This document shows positions 1 to 8,711 of a stretch of 43,555 bases of DNA, one piece after another. Position 1 is the first letter of the stretch. Every line of letters begins with the position of its first letter. The position numbers and the translations under genes are program-made. The stretch covers positions 1-43,555 of the forward strand of contig CAJYKU010000016.1 of NCBI GenBank assembly GCA_913775175.1, read 5' to 3'. The DNA comes from an uncultured Pantoea sp. (GTDB lineage Bacteria > Pseudomonadota > Gammaproteobacteria > Enterobacterales > Enterobacteriaceae). The notes below the pieces were generated by a model. It searched no databases, was not told the origin of the DNA, and was given only the letters and a program-made list of their open reading frames with translations.

Positions 1-117
1 CTGGCGGCCACAGCGCGGCGGTCCCACCTGACCCCATGCCGAACTCAGAAGTGAAACGCCGTAGCGCCGATGGTAGTGTGGGGCCTCCCCATGCGAGAGT
101 AGGGAACTGCCAGGCAT
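1..117 (+). rRNA. rrf: 5S ribosomal RNA, first 3 bases cut off
   Basis: The sequence matches the E. coli 5S rRNA almost base for base, including the GGTCCCACCTGACCCC and GAACTCAGAAGTGAAACGCC blocks, and ends in GCCAGGCAT. The window opens at what would be base 4 of the 120-base molecule, so only the first three bases are missing. It is the last gene of an rRNA operon whose 16S and 23S genes lie to the left. In E. coli kgtP follows rrnG in the same direction, so this is probably the rrnG-equivalent operon. Confidence 0.97.
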
Positions 118-133
118 CCATCAAGTAGAGAAA

Positions 134-160
134 CCCTGAACCCGCGTTCAGGGTTTTTTT
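134..160 (+). terminator. Rho-independent terminator of the rRNA operon
   Basis: A perfect 8-bp stem (CCCTGAAC at 134-141 and GTTCAGGG at 146-153) with loop CCGC is followed by seven T residues (154-160). It lies 17 bases after the 5S end. Confidence 0.95.
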
Positions 161-331
161 ACGTCTGCAGAAAAGTCAGATTTTACGCTGAAAAAAGCAG
201 CGCAGACTGCTTCTTTAACCTTTTTTTTCACAAAAACAGCCGTTCCGCAATCTCAACAATTCCTTAACTGTCTGACTAATGTTTTACTGATCCCTTTGGT
301 TTACTTAATTGGCAAGGACCTGAGGTAAAAC
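161..331 (+). other. AT-rich leader before kgtP
   Basis: There is no gene here. A clear ribosome binding site GAGG (about 321-324) precedes the kgtP ATG at 332. The stretch is T- and A-rich and presumably holds the kgtP promoter, but I could not choose one convincing -35/-10 pair. Confidence 0.5.
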
Positions 332-1636
332 ATGATCGAAAACAAACAAAAATCTGCCAGCCAGCCCGTTTCAGCGGCTGAAACGCGACAGCGGGTATGG
401 GCGATTGTCGGTGCATCATCCGGAAATCTTGTTGAGTGGTTTGACTTCTACGTCTACTCATTCTTTTCCCTCTACTTTGCTCACATCTTTTTTCCCGCTG
501 GCGATACCACTACTCAGCTATTACAGACCGCAGGCGTATTTGCAGCCGGGTTTCTGATGCGGCCTATTGGTGGCTGGTTGTTTGGTTATATTGCCGATAA
601 GCACGGGCGTAAAACGTCTATGCTGATCTCAGTATGTATGATGTGTTTTGGCTCACTGGTTATCGCCTGTTTGCCGGGTTATGCCGATATAGGCATTGCG
701 GCACCCGTTATTTTGCTGCTGGCGCGCCTGTTTCAGGGATTATCTGTCGGGGGGGAATATGGCACCAGTGCGACGTATATGAGTGAGGTCGCTCTGGAGG
801 GACGTAAAGGTTTTTACGCCTCTTTTCAGTATGTCACGCTGATTGGTGGTCAGCTTATGGCCGTGCTGACCGTAGTGGTGCTACAGCAGTTACTGGATGA
901 TGAAGCCCTGCGCAGCTGGGGCTGGCGTATTCCATTCTTTATCGGAGCCGCTCTGGCCGTCGTGGCTCTCTGGCTGCGCCGCTCTCTGAATGAAACATCG
1001 CAGAGATCACACCGTGCCCATCGCGATGCCGGCAGCGTTATCGGACTGCTGCGCAACCATTCGCGTGCGTTCTTTATGGTACTGGGTTTTACGGCTGGCG
1101 GTTCGCTTAGCTTCTATACGTTCACGACCTATATGCAGAAGTATCTTGTGAATAGCGCAGGGATGGATGCACGCAGTGCCAGCAGTCTGATGACCGGTGC
1201 TTTACTGGTATTTATGCTGATTCAGCCGGTCGTCGGTGCGCTGTCAGATAAAATCGGACGCCGGGCATCGATGATGATTTTTGGTGCCGGAGCAGCAATC
1301 TGCACTGTGCCGATTATGCTGCTACTGCAGAATACCGACAGCAGCTGGATCTCATTTTTGCTGGTGATGCTGGCGCTGATTATCACCAGTTTTTACACCG
1401 CCATCAGTGGTATTTTAAAGGCTGAGATGTTTCCGCCCGAGGTTCGGGCGCTTGGCGTGGGTCTCTCTTACGCGGTAGCTAACGCGATCTTTGGCGGATC
1501 TGCCGAGTATGTTGCACTGCTGATGAAAAAGCAGGGAATCGAAACCAGCTTTTTCTGGTATGTCTCCGCGATGGGCGCGCTCTCGTTCCTGGTATCACTG
1601 ATGCTGCACCGTAAAGGCAAAGGTATCGCTCTGTAG
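332..1636 (+). CDS. kgtP: Alpha-ketoglutarate permease KgtP (MFS proton symporter)
   Basis: KgtP imports 2-oxoglutarate with protons across the inner membrane. The 434-residue protein aligns end to end with E. coli KgtP (432 aa). Shared stretches include [20 protein letters not shown] near residue 24, the loop 2-3 MFS signature [14 protein letters not shown] (here [10 protein letters not shown]), [16 protein letters not shown] in the metabolite:H+ symporter style, and the C-terminal [10 protein letters not shown]. Twelve membrane segments can be traced. It sits just after the rRNA operon, as in E. coli. Its TAG stop is directly followed by the stop of the convergent yfiM gene, so the pair has no intergenic base and no room for a terminator. 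Confidence 0.97.
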   Translation: MIENKQKSASQPVSAAETRQRVWAIVGASSGNLVEWFDFYVYSFFSLYFAHIFFPAGDTTTQLLQTAGVFAAGFLMRPIGGWLFGYIADKHGRKTSMLISVCMMCFGSLVIACLPGYADIGIAAPVILLLARLFQGLSVGGEYGTSATYMSEVALEGRKGFYASFQYVTLIGGQLMAVLTVVVLQQLLDDEALRSWGWRIPFFIGAALAVVALWLRRSLNETSQRSHRAHRDAGSVIGLLRNHSRAFFMVLGFTAGGSLSFYTFTTYMQKYLVNSAGMDARSASSLMTGALLVFMLIQPVVGALSDKIGRRASMMIFGAGAAICTVPIMLLLQNTDSSWISFLLVMLALIITSFYTAISGILKAEMFPPEVRALGVGLSYAVANAIFGGSAEYVALLMKKQGIETSFFWYVSAMGALSFLVSLMLHRKGKGIAL

Positions 1637-1960
1637 TTAACGACTCAGATTCCAGAGTGCAATGCCGCTGGCAGCACCAGCGGCATCCCAGGCAAAATCT
1701 TTCCAGCTCCAGCCGGTTCCGGCTGGACGGCTGTCATACAACTCTTTACCTGCACCGAAACTCAGCGAGAACAGCAAACCAAAGCGCAGATTCTGCTCGC
1801 GCGGTTGATGCTGATGACGGGAAATTTCACTGCCTGCGGCAGCAAGAAGTGCAGAGGAAAAATAGTGCTGAGCCTTATCTTTGCCTGTCCAGCGATCCTG
1901 CGCCTGATGCGCACATCCACTGCAAAATATGATCATACAGAGGATGAGCGCTCGCATCAT
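1637..1960 (-). CDS. yfiM: YfiM family lipoprotein (DUF2279)
   Basis: A 107-residue protein begins with a short hydrophobic signal and a lipobox (CSGC, modified Cys about residue 16), so it should be lipidated by Lgt and cleaved by LspA. The body has DKAQHYFSSALLAAAGSE and a C-terminal DFAWDAAGAASGIALW stretch, typical of YfiM. Its function is unknown in any organism I know of. The first ATG overlaps the pssA stop by one base (TAATG), so translational coupling to pssA is likely. A second ATG three bases on (1957) is equally possible. The gene pair pssA-yfiM is conserved in E. coli. Confidence 0.9.
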   Translation of the reverse strand: MMRALILCMIIFCSGCAHQAQDRWTGKDKAQHYFSSALLAAAGSEISRHQHQPREQNLRFGLLFSLSFGAGKELYDSRPAGTGWSWKDFAWDAAGAASGIALWNLSR

Positions 1961-3315
1961 TAAAGCAGCCTGCTAATCAGACGATCTATACGTATACGGC
2001 GCAGACGCCGGATAAGTTTACGTACTTTAGCCGGATAGTCGGAGATGCTTTCCAGTTCACGGAAGTGGCTGACTATCGTGGTGTGCTGACGGATCAGCAT
2101 CAGCTCTTTTTCGCGCTGTTCAGCCAGCTCGTTAAGCGGATCGTGAATTAATACAGCATTTTCCAGATCCAGCCGCCATGCGCGCGGATTAAGATTATTG
2201 CCGGTGATCATCATCCATTCATCATCAACCCAGATACCTTTGAGATGATAGCTGTTTTCACCATCTTTCCATAACCGTACCGTCAGCTGTCCATTATCGA
2301 CATAGTACTGCAGACGGCTGAGAAAACGGCGCAGGTTAATCTCGTAAAGATAGGGCAGGGCGCCAATAATTTTAAATGGCTCTGAGGGCGGAATATAGAA
2401 GTCGTTTGCCGTTTTATCACCAACAATAATTTCAACCTCTTTGCCCTGGCGCAGAAGATGGATCAGATTACGCACCAGTATGGCTGGCAGATTAAAATAG
2501 GGAGTGCAAAGCGTCAGCTTATGCTCGGCGCAGGGCATAAGGTGAAAAATCGTTTTATTCAGCAGGCTGCGCTTGCCAAGCCCGACCAGCGGTGTCACTG
2601 CCAGTGTTTCGTTGCCGGCATCACCGGTAAAGTGATAATGAAAGCTGCGCAGTTCACTACGAAACTGACGCGTCTCGTTTTTGATCTCCGGACTGGAGGG
2701 GCGTTCGGACTGATCCAGACGATTAACGGCATCAGATTGGGTGAGATTCTCGTTTATCCACTCATGCATAGCATCTGCCAGCTGCGGATTGCGGATCAGC
2801 TGATAACGGTCATAGCGATATTTATCATGCTGATGCAGATAGACGTCGTTCAGGCTGGCACCGCTATAAAGCAGCGTATCATCAATAATAAAGCCTTTCA
2901 GATGCAGTACGCCCAGTGCTTCGCGGGTATTAACCGGAATACCGTAGACCGGAATAGCGATATCCGGAAAACGGGTAGCCATTTCGCAATACCAGTCGGC
3001 ATTTGTCAGACTGCGCGCAGCACCAATACGTCCGCGCTGTGCACGATGCCAGTCCACCAGAATAGAGATATCCAGTTCAGGACGCGCCTGACGCGCCGCA
3101 TACAGCGCCTCCATAACGCTGCGTCCGCCATCATCGTTTTCCAGATAGAGCGCAGCGATACAGATACGTTTTTCTGCCGTGGCAATTTTCGCCAGCAGCG
3201 TCTCGCGGAACTCAGCGGGCGAGAAAAGCGTGGTCACATCCGACACAGATTGTGACAGTTTAGGCAGCTGTGCGAGGTGTTGTTGGTGTTTATTGCGTTT
3301 AAATTTAGACAACAT
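1960..3315 (-). CDS. pssA: CDP-diacylglycerol--serine O-phosphatidyltransferase
   Basis: PssA makes phosphatidylserine from CDP-diacylglycerol and L-serine, the committed step to phosphatidylethanolamine. The protein belongs to the phospholipase D superfamily. Both HKD motifs are visible: HLKGFIIDD near residue 138 and HLKGIWVDDEW near residue 356. The basic C-terminus (KVRKLIRRLRRIRIDRLISRLL-like, two clusters) fits the ribosome- and membrane-associating E. coli enzyme. With the ATG at 3315 it is 451 residues, the same as E. coli PssA; an in-frame GTG lies one codon upstream but gives no better match. It is followed by yfiM with a one-base overlap. Confidence 0.96.
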   Translation of the reverse strand: MLSKFKRNKHQQHLAQLPKLSQSVSDVTTLFSPAEFRETLLAKIATAEKRICIAALYLENDDGGRSVMEALYAARQARPELDISILVDWHRAQRGRIGAARSLTNADWYCEMATRFPDIAIPVYGIPVNTREALGVLHLKGFIIDDTLLYSGASLNDVYLHQHDKYRYDRYQLIRNPQLADAMHEWINENLTQSDAVNRLDQSERPSSPEIKNETRQFRSELRSFHYHFTGDAGNETLAVTPLVGLGKRSLLNKTIFHLMPCAEHKLTLCTPYFNLPAILVRNLIHLLRQGKEVEIIVGDKTANDFYIPPSEPFKIIGALPYLYEINLRRFLSRLQYYVDNGQLTVRLWKDGENSYHLKGIWVDDEWMMITGNNLNPRAWRLDLENAVLIHDPLNELAEQREKELMLIRQHTTIVSHFRELESISDYPAKVRKLIRRLRRIRIDRLISRLL

Positions 3316-3389
3316 CACAGTGCACTTCTTCTCTGTTTATTGTAAGGGCTTTTGCCATCAAATCATGGTCCTGACGTCGGATGATAACA

Positions 3390-6089
3390 TCAACTAACAC
3401 GATGCGGAGGATTTTTACCGTTCTCTACAGGCGGTGGTGCGATGTCAGTTAACGGTAAATTCAGCACGACAATGCCATCATCAAGCTGAACATCCACGCG
3501 GAAGTTAAGCTTGCGTGCCAGCGTAATCATGCCGCTATTGTGCGGCATGGTAATACCGTTCAATTGTTGCAGACCATGATCGCAGGTGTAGCGAATCATC
3601 TTCTCCAGCAGGCGTCGCCCCATACCTAACCCTTTAAGATCGGATCGAACCAGTACCGAAAACTCAGCATCGATATTATCGGCATCGGAGATCGCCCGCG
3701 TCACACCAATAATCTCTTCGCCCTCTTCGCGCTGCCGCACAGCAACAATGGCCATTTCACGATCGTAATCAATCTGGGTCATATTGGCTAAATCGTCATG
3801 GGTAAACTCGCTGATCTCACTAAAGTAACGATAGTAGAGATCTTCACGCGTTACCTGAGCGATAAACGCGCGCAGCTGAGGTTCATCTTCGGGCAGAATC
3901 GGGCGAAACAGGCAGCGCTGACCATCTTTGAGTTGTACCTGCTCCTCAAGATGCTGCGGATAAGGCCGAATCACCAGGCGCGCTTCATTGTCACCAGTAA
4001 ACGGTGCCAGCTGCAACGTAACATCCAGCAGCGTAAAGGTTTCAGCTGATGCCAGCAGTGGATGAATATCGAGCCGCTGGATTTCGGGGCAATCCACTAT
4101 CAGGTTAGAGACCTGTACCAGCAGCTGACTCAATCCGGCAATATCCAGCGGATGCAGTGCACTGCGACTACGGATCTTGCCGCTTTTTATCGCCTGAATG
4201 ACCAGATAGCGCGCCAGCGTCATATTCAGTGGCGGCAGGGCGACAGCGGCCTGTGTCTCCGGCTGCCACTCCGCACCGCCTTCACCGAGTAAAATAATCG
4301 GACCAAACAGCGGATCCTGCTCTACCACTACGCGCAGCTCCTGAGCACCGGCGCGGCTCGCCATACTCTGTACCAGCAGACCATCAATACGTGCCTGGGG
4401 ATGAGTTGTGCGAACGCGATCAAAGATCGCTCTGGCTGCCTGGGCCACTTCTGTAGCATTGCGCAGGTAAAGCATTACTCCCTGCACCTCAGATTTATGT
4501 GCGATATCGGGCGAACGCAGCTTGAGTGCAACCGGATAACCGGTCTGCTCCGCCAGCGCTACTGCCTCCTGGCTATTGCGGGCAATCCAGCCCGCCAGAG
4601 TATGTAAACCATATGCCTGTAGCACAGGCTGTACTTCGTGCGTGTCCAGAGTGGTAATGCCACTGTCGAGCGCCTGCTGCAGTAGCTGATGCGCCTCCGC
4701 GCTGTTCTGTTTTAACCCGGGTGGCAGCGCTGGCGTTTCACGTAACTGCTTCTGGTTACGGCGGTACTCTACCTGATGCATAAACGCCGTGATTGTTCCC
4801 TCCGGGGTACGCCAGGTAGGAATGCCCGCCTGAGTGAAGGCGAGGCGCGCCGCCTGTGAAGAGTATTCACCGCACCAGTTAGTCAGTAGCGTAACCTGCC
4901 TGCCGCGTGGATGGCGCGCCAGCGCGGCAATAATTTGCTCTGCGGTTTCGGTCGCAGGTGCCACGGCGCTGGGCGAGTGAATCATCATCAGAGCATCGAA
5001 TTCATGACTATCCAGCAGCAGCTCCAGGCAGGCAACATAGCGCGCAGGTGTCGCATCATCTTTTAAATCCAGTGGATTACCCCGACCAGTTCCCTCAGGC
5101 AGTAACGCTGCAAGCTGCTGCAGAAGCTCATCTCCCAGAGAAGCCAGCTTACCATTGCGCGCATAAAGCGCATCCAGCGCCAGAGCTGCCGGTGCTGCAC
5201 CGTTACTGATGATCATCAAACGTTCACCGCGCAGAGGGCGCATATGACTGAGCGACTCTACGGCGGAAAAGAGTTCATGTGTATCCTGGACGCGTAGCAG
5301 CCCGGCTCGCTGAATTGCAGCATCCCAGGCAGCGTCCAGGCCACTCAGCGTACCAAGCATCGCCTGGGCTTCACGGGTGCGTCCGCTTTTAATCACCAGA
5401 ATCGGTTTATTGCGTGAGGCGCTGCGTGAGGCAGAGACAAAACGGCGCGCATCACTCAGATGTTCAAGATAGAGCAGGATGGCGCTGGTTTTGCCATCGC
5501 GAGCAAGAAAGTCGAGCAGATCGTCGACATCAATATCCAGGCTATCTCCCAGCGCAATAAACCACGAGAAACCGAGGTTGCGCTGCTGCGCCCAGTCAAG
5601 AATGGTGTTGGAAACCGCTGCGGACTGTGAAATAAACGCAATACGTCCTTTGGCAATTGGCACGGGTGAGAAGCTGGCATTAAGTCCCTGCCAGGGAGCG
5701 AGCAAGCCAAGGCTATTTGGCCCCAGCAGGCGGATCTGCCACTGGCTGGCGCAGGCTTTAAGCGCCTCCAGCTGACTGGCGGGCGAGGAGAGAATAATGC
5801 AGGCTTTGCAGCCTTTCTCGCCAAGCTGCTGCAGCAGCGTTATGTTGCGCTTTGAGTGCGTGCAGATAATCGCCAGATCGGGTGCCAGCGGCAGGCTGGC
5901 GATATCGGGCCAGGCAAGGACGCCATTAACCGCTTTATACTTTGGCGTAACCGGCAGTACCGGGCCGCTAAAACCACCAGCCAGTAAATTGCGCATCATA
6001 AAATAGCCAGCGCGTCCTGGCCGGACTGATGCGCCAATCACTGCAATCGATTTTGGTCTTAACAGCGCTTCCAGTCCACGTTGACTCAT
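3390..6089 (-). CDS. patZ: Peptidyl-lysine N-acetyltransferase PatZ (YfiQ/Pat)
   Basis: PatZ acetylates lysines on metabolic enzymes such as acetyl-CoA synthetase. The protein has about 899 residues in the known order: an N-terminal CoA-binding Rossmann region (SIAVIGAS near residue 13), a succinyl-CoA-synthetase-like / ATP-grasp region lacking ligase activity in the family (LRSPDIAHKSEVQGVML near 530), and a C-terminal GNAT domain with the acetyl-CoA loop RSDLKGLGMGRRLLEKM. It is slightly longer than the 886-residue E. coli protein because of a proline-rich tail (PPPVENGKNPP). The second of two adjacent ATGs (6089) is preferred: it matches the E. coli MSQRGLEALLRPKS start and sits 6-7 bases after GGAG. 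Confidence 0.95.
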   Translation of the reverse strand: MSQRGLEALLRPKSIAVIGASVRPGRAGYFMMRNLLAGGFSGPVLPVTPKYKAVNGVLAWPDIASLPLAPDLAIICTHSKRNITLLQQLGEKGCKACIILSSPASQLEALKACASQWQIRLLGPNSLGLLAPWQGLNASFSPVPIAKGRIAFISQSAAVSNTILDWAQQRNLGFSWFIALGDSLDIDVDDLLDFLARDGKTSAILLYLEHLSDARRFVSASRSASRNKPILVIKSGRTREAQAMLGTLSGLDAAWDAAIQRAGLLRVQDTHELFSAVESLSHMRPLRGERLMIISNGAAPAALALDALYARNGKLASLGDELLQQLAALLPEGTGRGNPLDLKDDATPARYVACLELLLDSHEFDALMMIHSPSAVAPATETAEQIIAALARHPRGRQVTLLTNWCGEYSSQAARLAFTQAGIPTWRTPEGTITAFMHQVEYRRNQKQLRETPALPPGLKQNSAEAHQLLQQALDSGITTLDTHEVQPVLQAYGLHTLAGWIARNSQEAVALAEQTGYPVALKLRSPDIAHKSEVQGVMLYLRNATEVAQAARAIFDRVRTTHPQARIDGLLVQSMASRAGAQELRVVVEQDPLFGPIILLGEGGAEWQPETQAAVALPPLNMTLARYLVIQAIKSGKIRSRSALHPLDIAGLSQLLVQVSNLIVDCPEIQRLDIHPLLASAETFTLLDVTLQLAPFTGDNEARLVIRPYPQHLEEQVQLKDGQRCLFRPILPEDEPQLRAFIAQVTREDLYYRYFSEISEFTHDDLANMTQIDYDREMAIVAVRQREEGEEIIGVTRAISDADNIDAEFSVLVRSDLKGLGMGRRLLEKMIRYTCDHGLQQLNGITMPHNSGMITLARKLNFRVDVQLDDGIVVLNLPLTDIAPPPVENGKNPPHRVS

Positions 6090-6175
6090 CATCCGCTCCT
6101 GTTCCCGGGATTGGCATGATTGTAAACGCTTTTAGCGCGAAAGCCGATTTACTGCTATCAGCCTGCGAGCCAGCT

Positions 6176-6880
6176 TCAACTTTTACCGCAATCAGCGGGC
6201 TGTTCAGTATGTACCGGATGATGCGGTTTACCGGCCAGATAAGCGTGACGAAACTGCTCGAAATGCAGCAGCAGCGCGCTGGCAGCTGCATGATCGTCAG
6301 CCTGAGCCAGCAGTGCTGCGGCGACCTCAGCAGTGCAGTGCTGACCTTCACCATGCGCCTCACGCAGAGTGTAACGTGAGGGAGCACTTACATTCAGTGA
6401 CATCACCGGAAACGCATCAAGCCACGGACTTTTGCGAAACATTTTGCGAGCTTCAGACCAGGTGCCATCCAGCATAATAAACAGCGGCGGTTTGCCACTC
6501 AGTGGTGGGGCTGTCAGCACCTCGCGGCCTGGATCGGCATACGCGGCGGGAAACACTACGACCGGTTGATATTTATCACTTTGTACTGCAGCCAGCAGGG
6601 CCGGATCGGGCTCAGTACGTGACCAGCCAAAGGCCAGCGTATCGGGCAATATATCCGCGATAAGCCGCCCGGTATTGCTGGGCTTCATCGGTTCAGTATC
6701 AAACATAACCAGACAAAAACGGCTGCGTGCCTGCTGTGGTTGCAGGGTGGCACACAGGCAGTGCTTTTGCGGCAGCAGGCAGCGCTGACAGCGCAATACA
6801 CGATTACCGCGCGCCAGAAATGGCCGCGTGGCGCGGGCCAGACGCTGCGCACGTAAGCGCAGAACAGCATTCTCAGACAT
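6176..6880 (-). CDS. tapT: tRNA-uridine aminocarboxypropyltransferase (DTW domain)
   Basis: TapT (YfiP) transfers the 3-amino-3-carboxypropyl group of S-adenosylmethionine to U47 of certain tRNAs, giving acp3U. This 234-residue protein aligns along its whole length with E. coli YfiP. A probable zinc-binding cysteine cluster (CQRCLLPQKHCLC, about residues 30-42) is followed by FDTEPMKPSNTGRLIADILP and the family signature DGTWSEARKMFRKSP, the DTW motif near residue 135. It lies 83-86 bases upstream of patZ on the same strand, so co-transcription is possible, though a separate patZ promoter would fit in the gap. Confidence 0.95.
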   Translation of the reverse strand: MSENAVLRLRAQRLARATRPFLARGNRVLRCQRCLLPQKHCLCATLQPQQARSRFCLVMFDTEPMKPSNTGRLIADILPDTLAFGWSRTEPDPALLAAVQSDKYQPVVVFPAAYADPGREVLTAPPLSGKPPLFIMLDGTWSEARKMFRKSPWLDAFPVMSLNVSAPSRYTLREAHGEGQHCTAEVAAALLAQADDHAAASALLLHFEQFRHAYLAGKPHHPVHTEQPADCGKS

Positions 6881-6927
6881 AGATGTGCAGGGCAGGAAAA
6901 ATGTCAGTGTAATAGAAGGGCCAGGGC

Positions 6928-6950
6928 AAGGCCAGCAAACTCCTGGCCTT
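6928..6950 (-). terminator. Hairpin after trxC, probable weak terminator
   Basis: An 8-bp inverted repeat, AAGGCCAG (6928-6935) and CTGGCCTT (6943-6950), lies directly beyond the trxC stop. On the minus strand it is followed by a C/T-rich tract rather than a pure U run, so termination is likely but unproven. Confidence 0.5.
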
Positions 6951-6956
6951 CAGGAA

Positions 6957-7376
<420 letters not shown>

Positions 7377-7532
7377 CGTCATCTCAAACCGGTCCTGTAA
7401 TTCTGTTAATGAGGTCGTATTATGGGAAGCCTGAATGCTATGCTCAATCTGGATTACCCAATAGGTTCAATAGTTGATAGCTAAGCGCCGGGACATCAGG
7501 TAATCTTCGCGCTCTCAATGCTGGAGGAACAG

Positions 7533-8672
7533 ATGAACGACGAATTTAAAGGCAAAAGCGGCAAGGTAAAAGTGATGTATGTACGTGAAGAGGAGGGCGG
7601 TAAGAAGCCAAATCCGCGTACCGGCAAAGGCGGCCGTTCTGCTGCGCGCCCGGAAGATAATCGTCGCTCTGCTCCCCGTACTACCCGTAGTAATGATGAA
7701 AATGAGCGTCCACGCAGCCGCGACGATGCTGGTCGGACACGCAGCCGTGATGATGCTGGTCGTACGCGCGGCCGTGATGATGCTGGTCGTACGCGCGGCC
7801 GTGATGATGCCGGACGTGACCGTCGTGACGATCGCGACTTCGGTGACTCACCGTGGCGCACCGTATCACGCCCACCGATGGCAGCAGCAGATAACGAGGC
7901 GACTGATAGCAAACCTGTTATTGATGCCGAGCAGATCCGCCGTCAGCGTCAGGAAGAGACACGCGTATATGGCGAGAATGCCTGCCAGGCACTCTTTCTG
8001 AGTCGCCCGGAGAGCATAGTTCGCGCATGGTTTGTACAAAGTGTCACGCCTCGCTTCCGTGAAACACTGCGCTGGCTGGCCGCTAATCGTAAAGCCTATC
8101 ATGTGGTGGATGATGCGGAGCTGGTGAAAGCTTCCGGTACTGAGCATCACGGCGGTGTCTGCTTTATTATTAAAAAGCGTATGGGCATGGCGGTTTCTGA
8201 GTGGCTGAAACAGTCTGGTCAGAAAGATTGTGTTCTGGCACTGGAAGATGTCAGCAATCCACACAACCTCGGCGCTATCATGCGTAGCTGTGCGCACTTT
8301 GGTGTGAAAGGTCTGCTGGTCAACGACGCCTCACTGCTGGAGTCAGGTGCGGCAGTCCGTACCGCAGAAGGCGGTGCTGAACATGTGCAGGCCATCAACG
8401 GTGAAGATTTTGCAAACAGCCTGGAAGCGTTTCGCAAAGCGGGTTATACCATTGTCACTACCTCGAGTCATCAGGGCACGCCGCTGGCACGTGCAGAGCT
8501 GCCAGCCAAAATGGTACTGGTGCTGGGTCAGGAGCGTGAAGGTATTTCCGACACAACCTTCCAGCAGGGCGACCTTAGCCTGTCGATTGGCGGTACCGGC
8601 AATGTTGAGAGCCTGAATGTCTCAGTAGCTACCGGGGTACTTCTGGCCGAATGGTGGCGTCAGAACGCATAA
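7533..8672 (+). CDS. yfiF: SPOUT-family RNA 2'-O-methyltransferase-like protein YfiF
   Basis: YfiF belongs to the SpoU/TrmH RNA methyltransferase family, using S-adenosylmethionine in a trefoil-knot domain. The C-terminal two thirds hold the RNA-binding substrate domain ([14 protein letters not shown]) and the SPOUT motifs: [16 protein letters not shown] (motif 1), [13 protein letters not shown] (motif 2) and [18 protein letters not shown] (motif 3). The first about 130 residues are low complexity, highly charged (Arg, Asp) and contain four 9-residue repeats. This makes the protein 379 residues against 345 in E. coli. The start at 7533 has a strong GGAGG eight bases upstream and matches the E. 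coli MNDE start; the ATG at 7518 lies before that site and is rejected. The exact RNA target is not known to me. Confidence 0.9.
   Translation: MNDEFKGKSGKVKVMYVREEEGGKKPNPRTGKGGRSAARPEDNRRSAPRTTRSNDENERPRSRDDAGRTRSRDDAGRTRGRDDAGRTRGRDDAGRDRRDDRDFGDSPWRTVSRPPMAAADNEATDSKPVIDAEQIRRQRQEETRVYGENACQALFLSRPESIVRAWFVQSVTPRFRETLRWLAANRKAYHVVDDAELVKASGTEHHGGVCFIIKKRMGMAVSEWLKQSGQKDCVLALEDVSNPHNLGAIMRSCAHFGVKGLLVNDASLLESGAAVRTAEGGAEHVQAINGEDFANSLEAFRKAGYTIVTTSSHQGTPLARAELPAKMVLVLGQEREGISDTTFQQGDLSLSIGGTGNVESLNVSVATGVLLAEWWRQNA
7713..7820 (+). repeat. Four tandem 27-bp repeats inside yfiF
   Basis: Four in-frame copies of a 27-base unit encode [27 protein letters not shown] and RGRDDAGRD. The middle copies are nearly identical at DNA level, which points to recent expansion by slippage or unequal recombination. 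There are no spacers, so it is not a CRISPR array. Confidence 0.95.
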
Positions 8673-8677
8673 AAAAA

Positions 8678-8698
8678 CGGGCCGCTATGGCCCGTTTT
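8678..8698. terminator. Bidirectional terminator between yfiF and emrB
   Basis: The stem is CGGGCC (8678-8683) and GGCCCG (8689-8694) with loop GCTAT, flanked by seven A on the left and four T on the right. It can therefore end yfiF on the plus strand and emrB on the minus strand. Confidence 0.9.
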
Positions 8699-8711
8699 GC
8701 ATTCTGGCTTG

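Noticed and set aside
118..331. tRNA gene after the 5S rRNA, as in some rRNA operons
   Set aside because: No cloverleaf-like sequence or CCA end was seen; the terminator lies directly after the 5S gene.
1657..1932. Plus-strand frame opposite yfiM
   Set aside because: Shadow of yfiM, which has a lipobox and conserved sequence on the minus strand.
5968..6387. 139-codon minus-strand frame between patZ and tapT
   Set aside because: It overlaps the ends of two well-supported genes in another frame and shows no homology.
7713..7820. Possible CRISPR-like or VNTR array
   Set aside because: Repeats are contiguous without spacers, have a 27-base period and stay in frame within yfiF; it is a coding tandem repeat.
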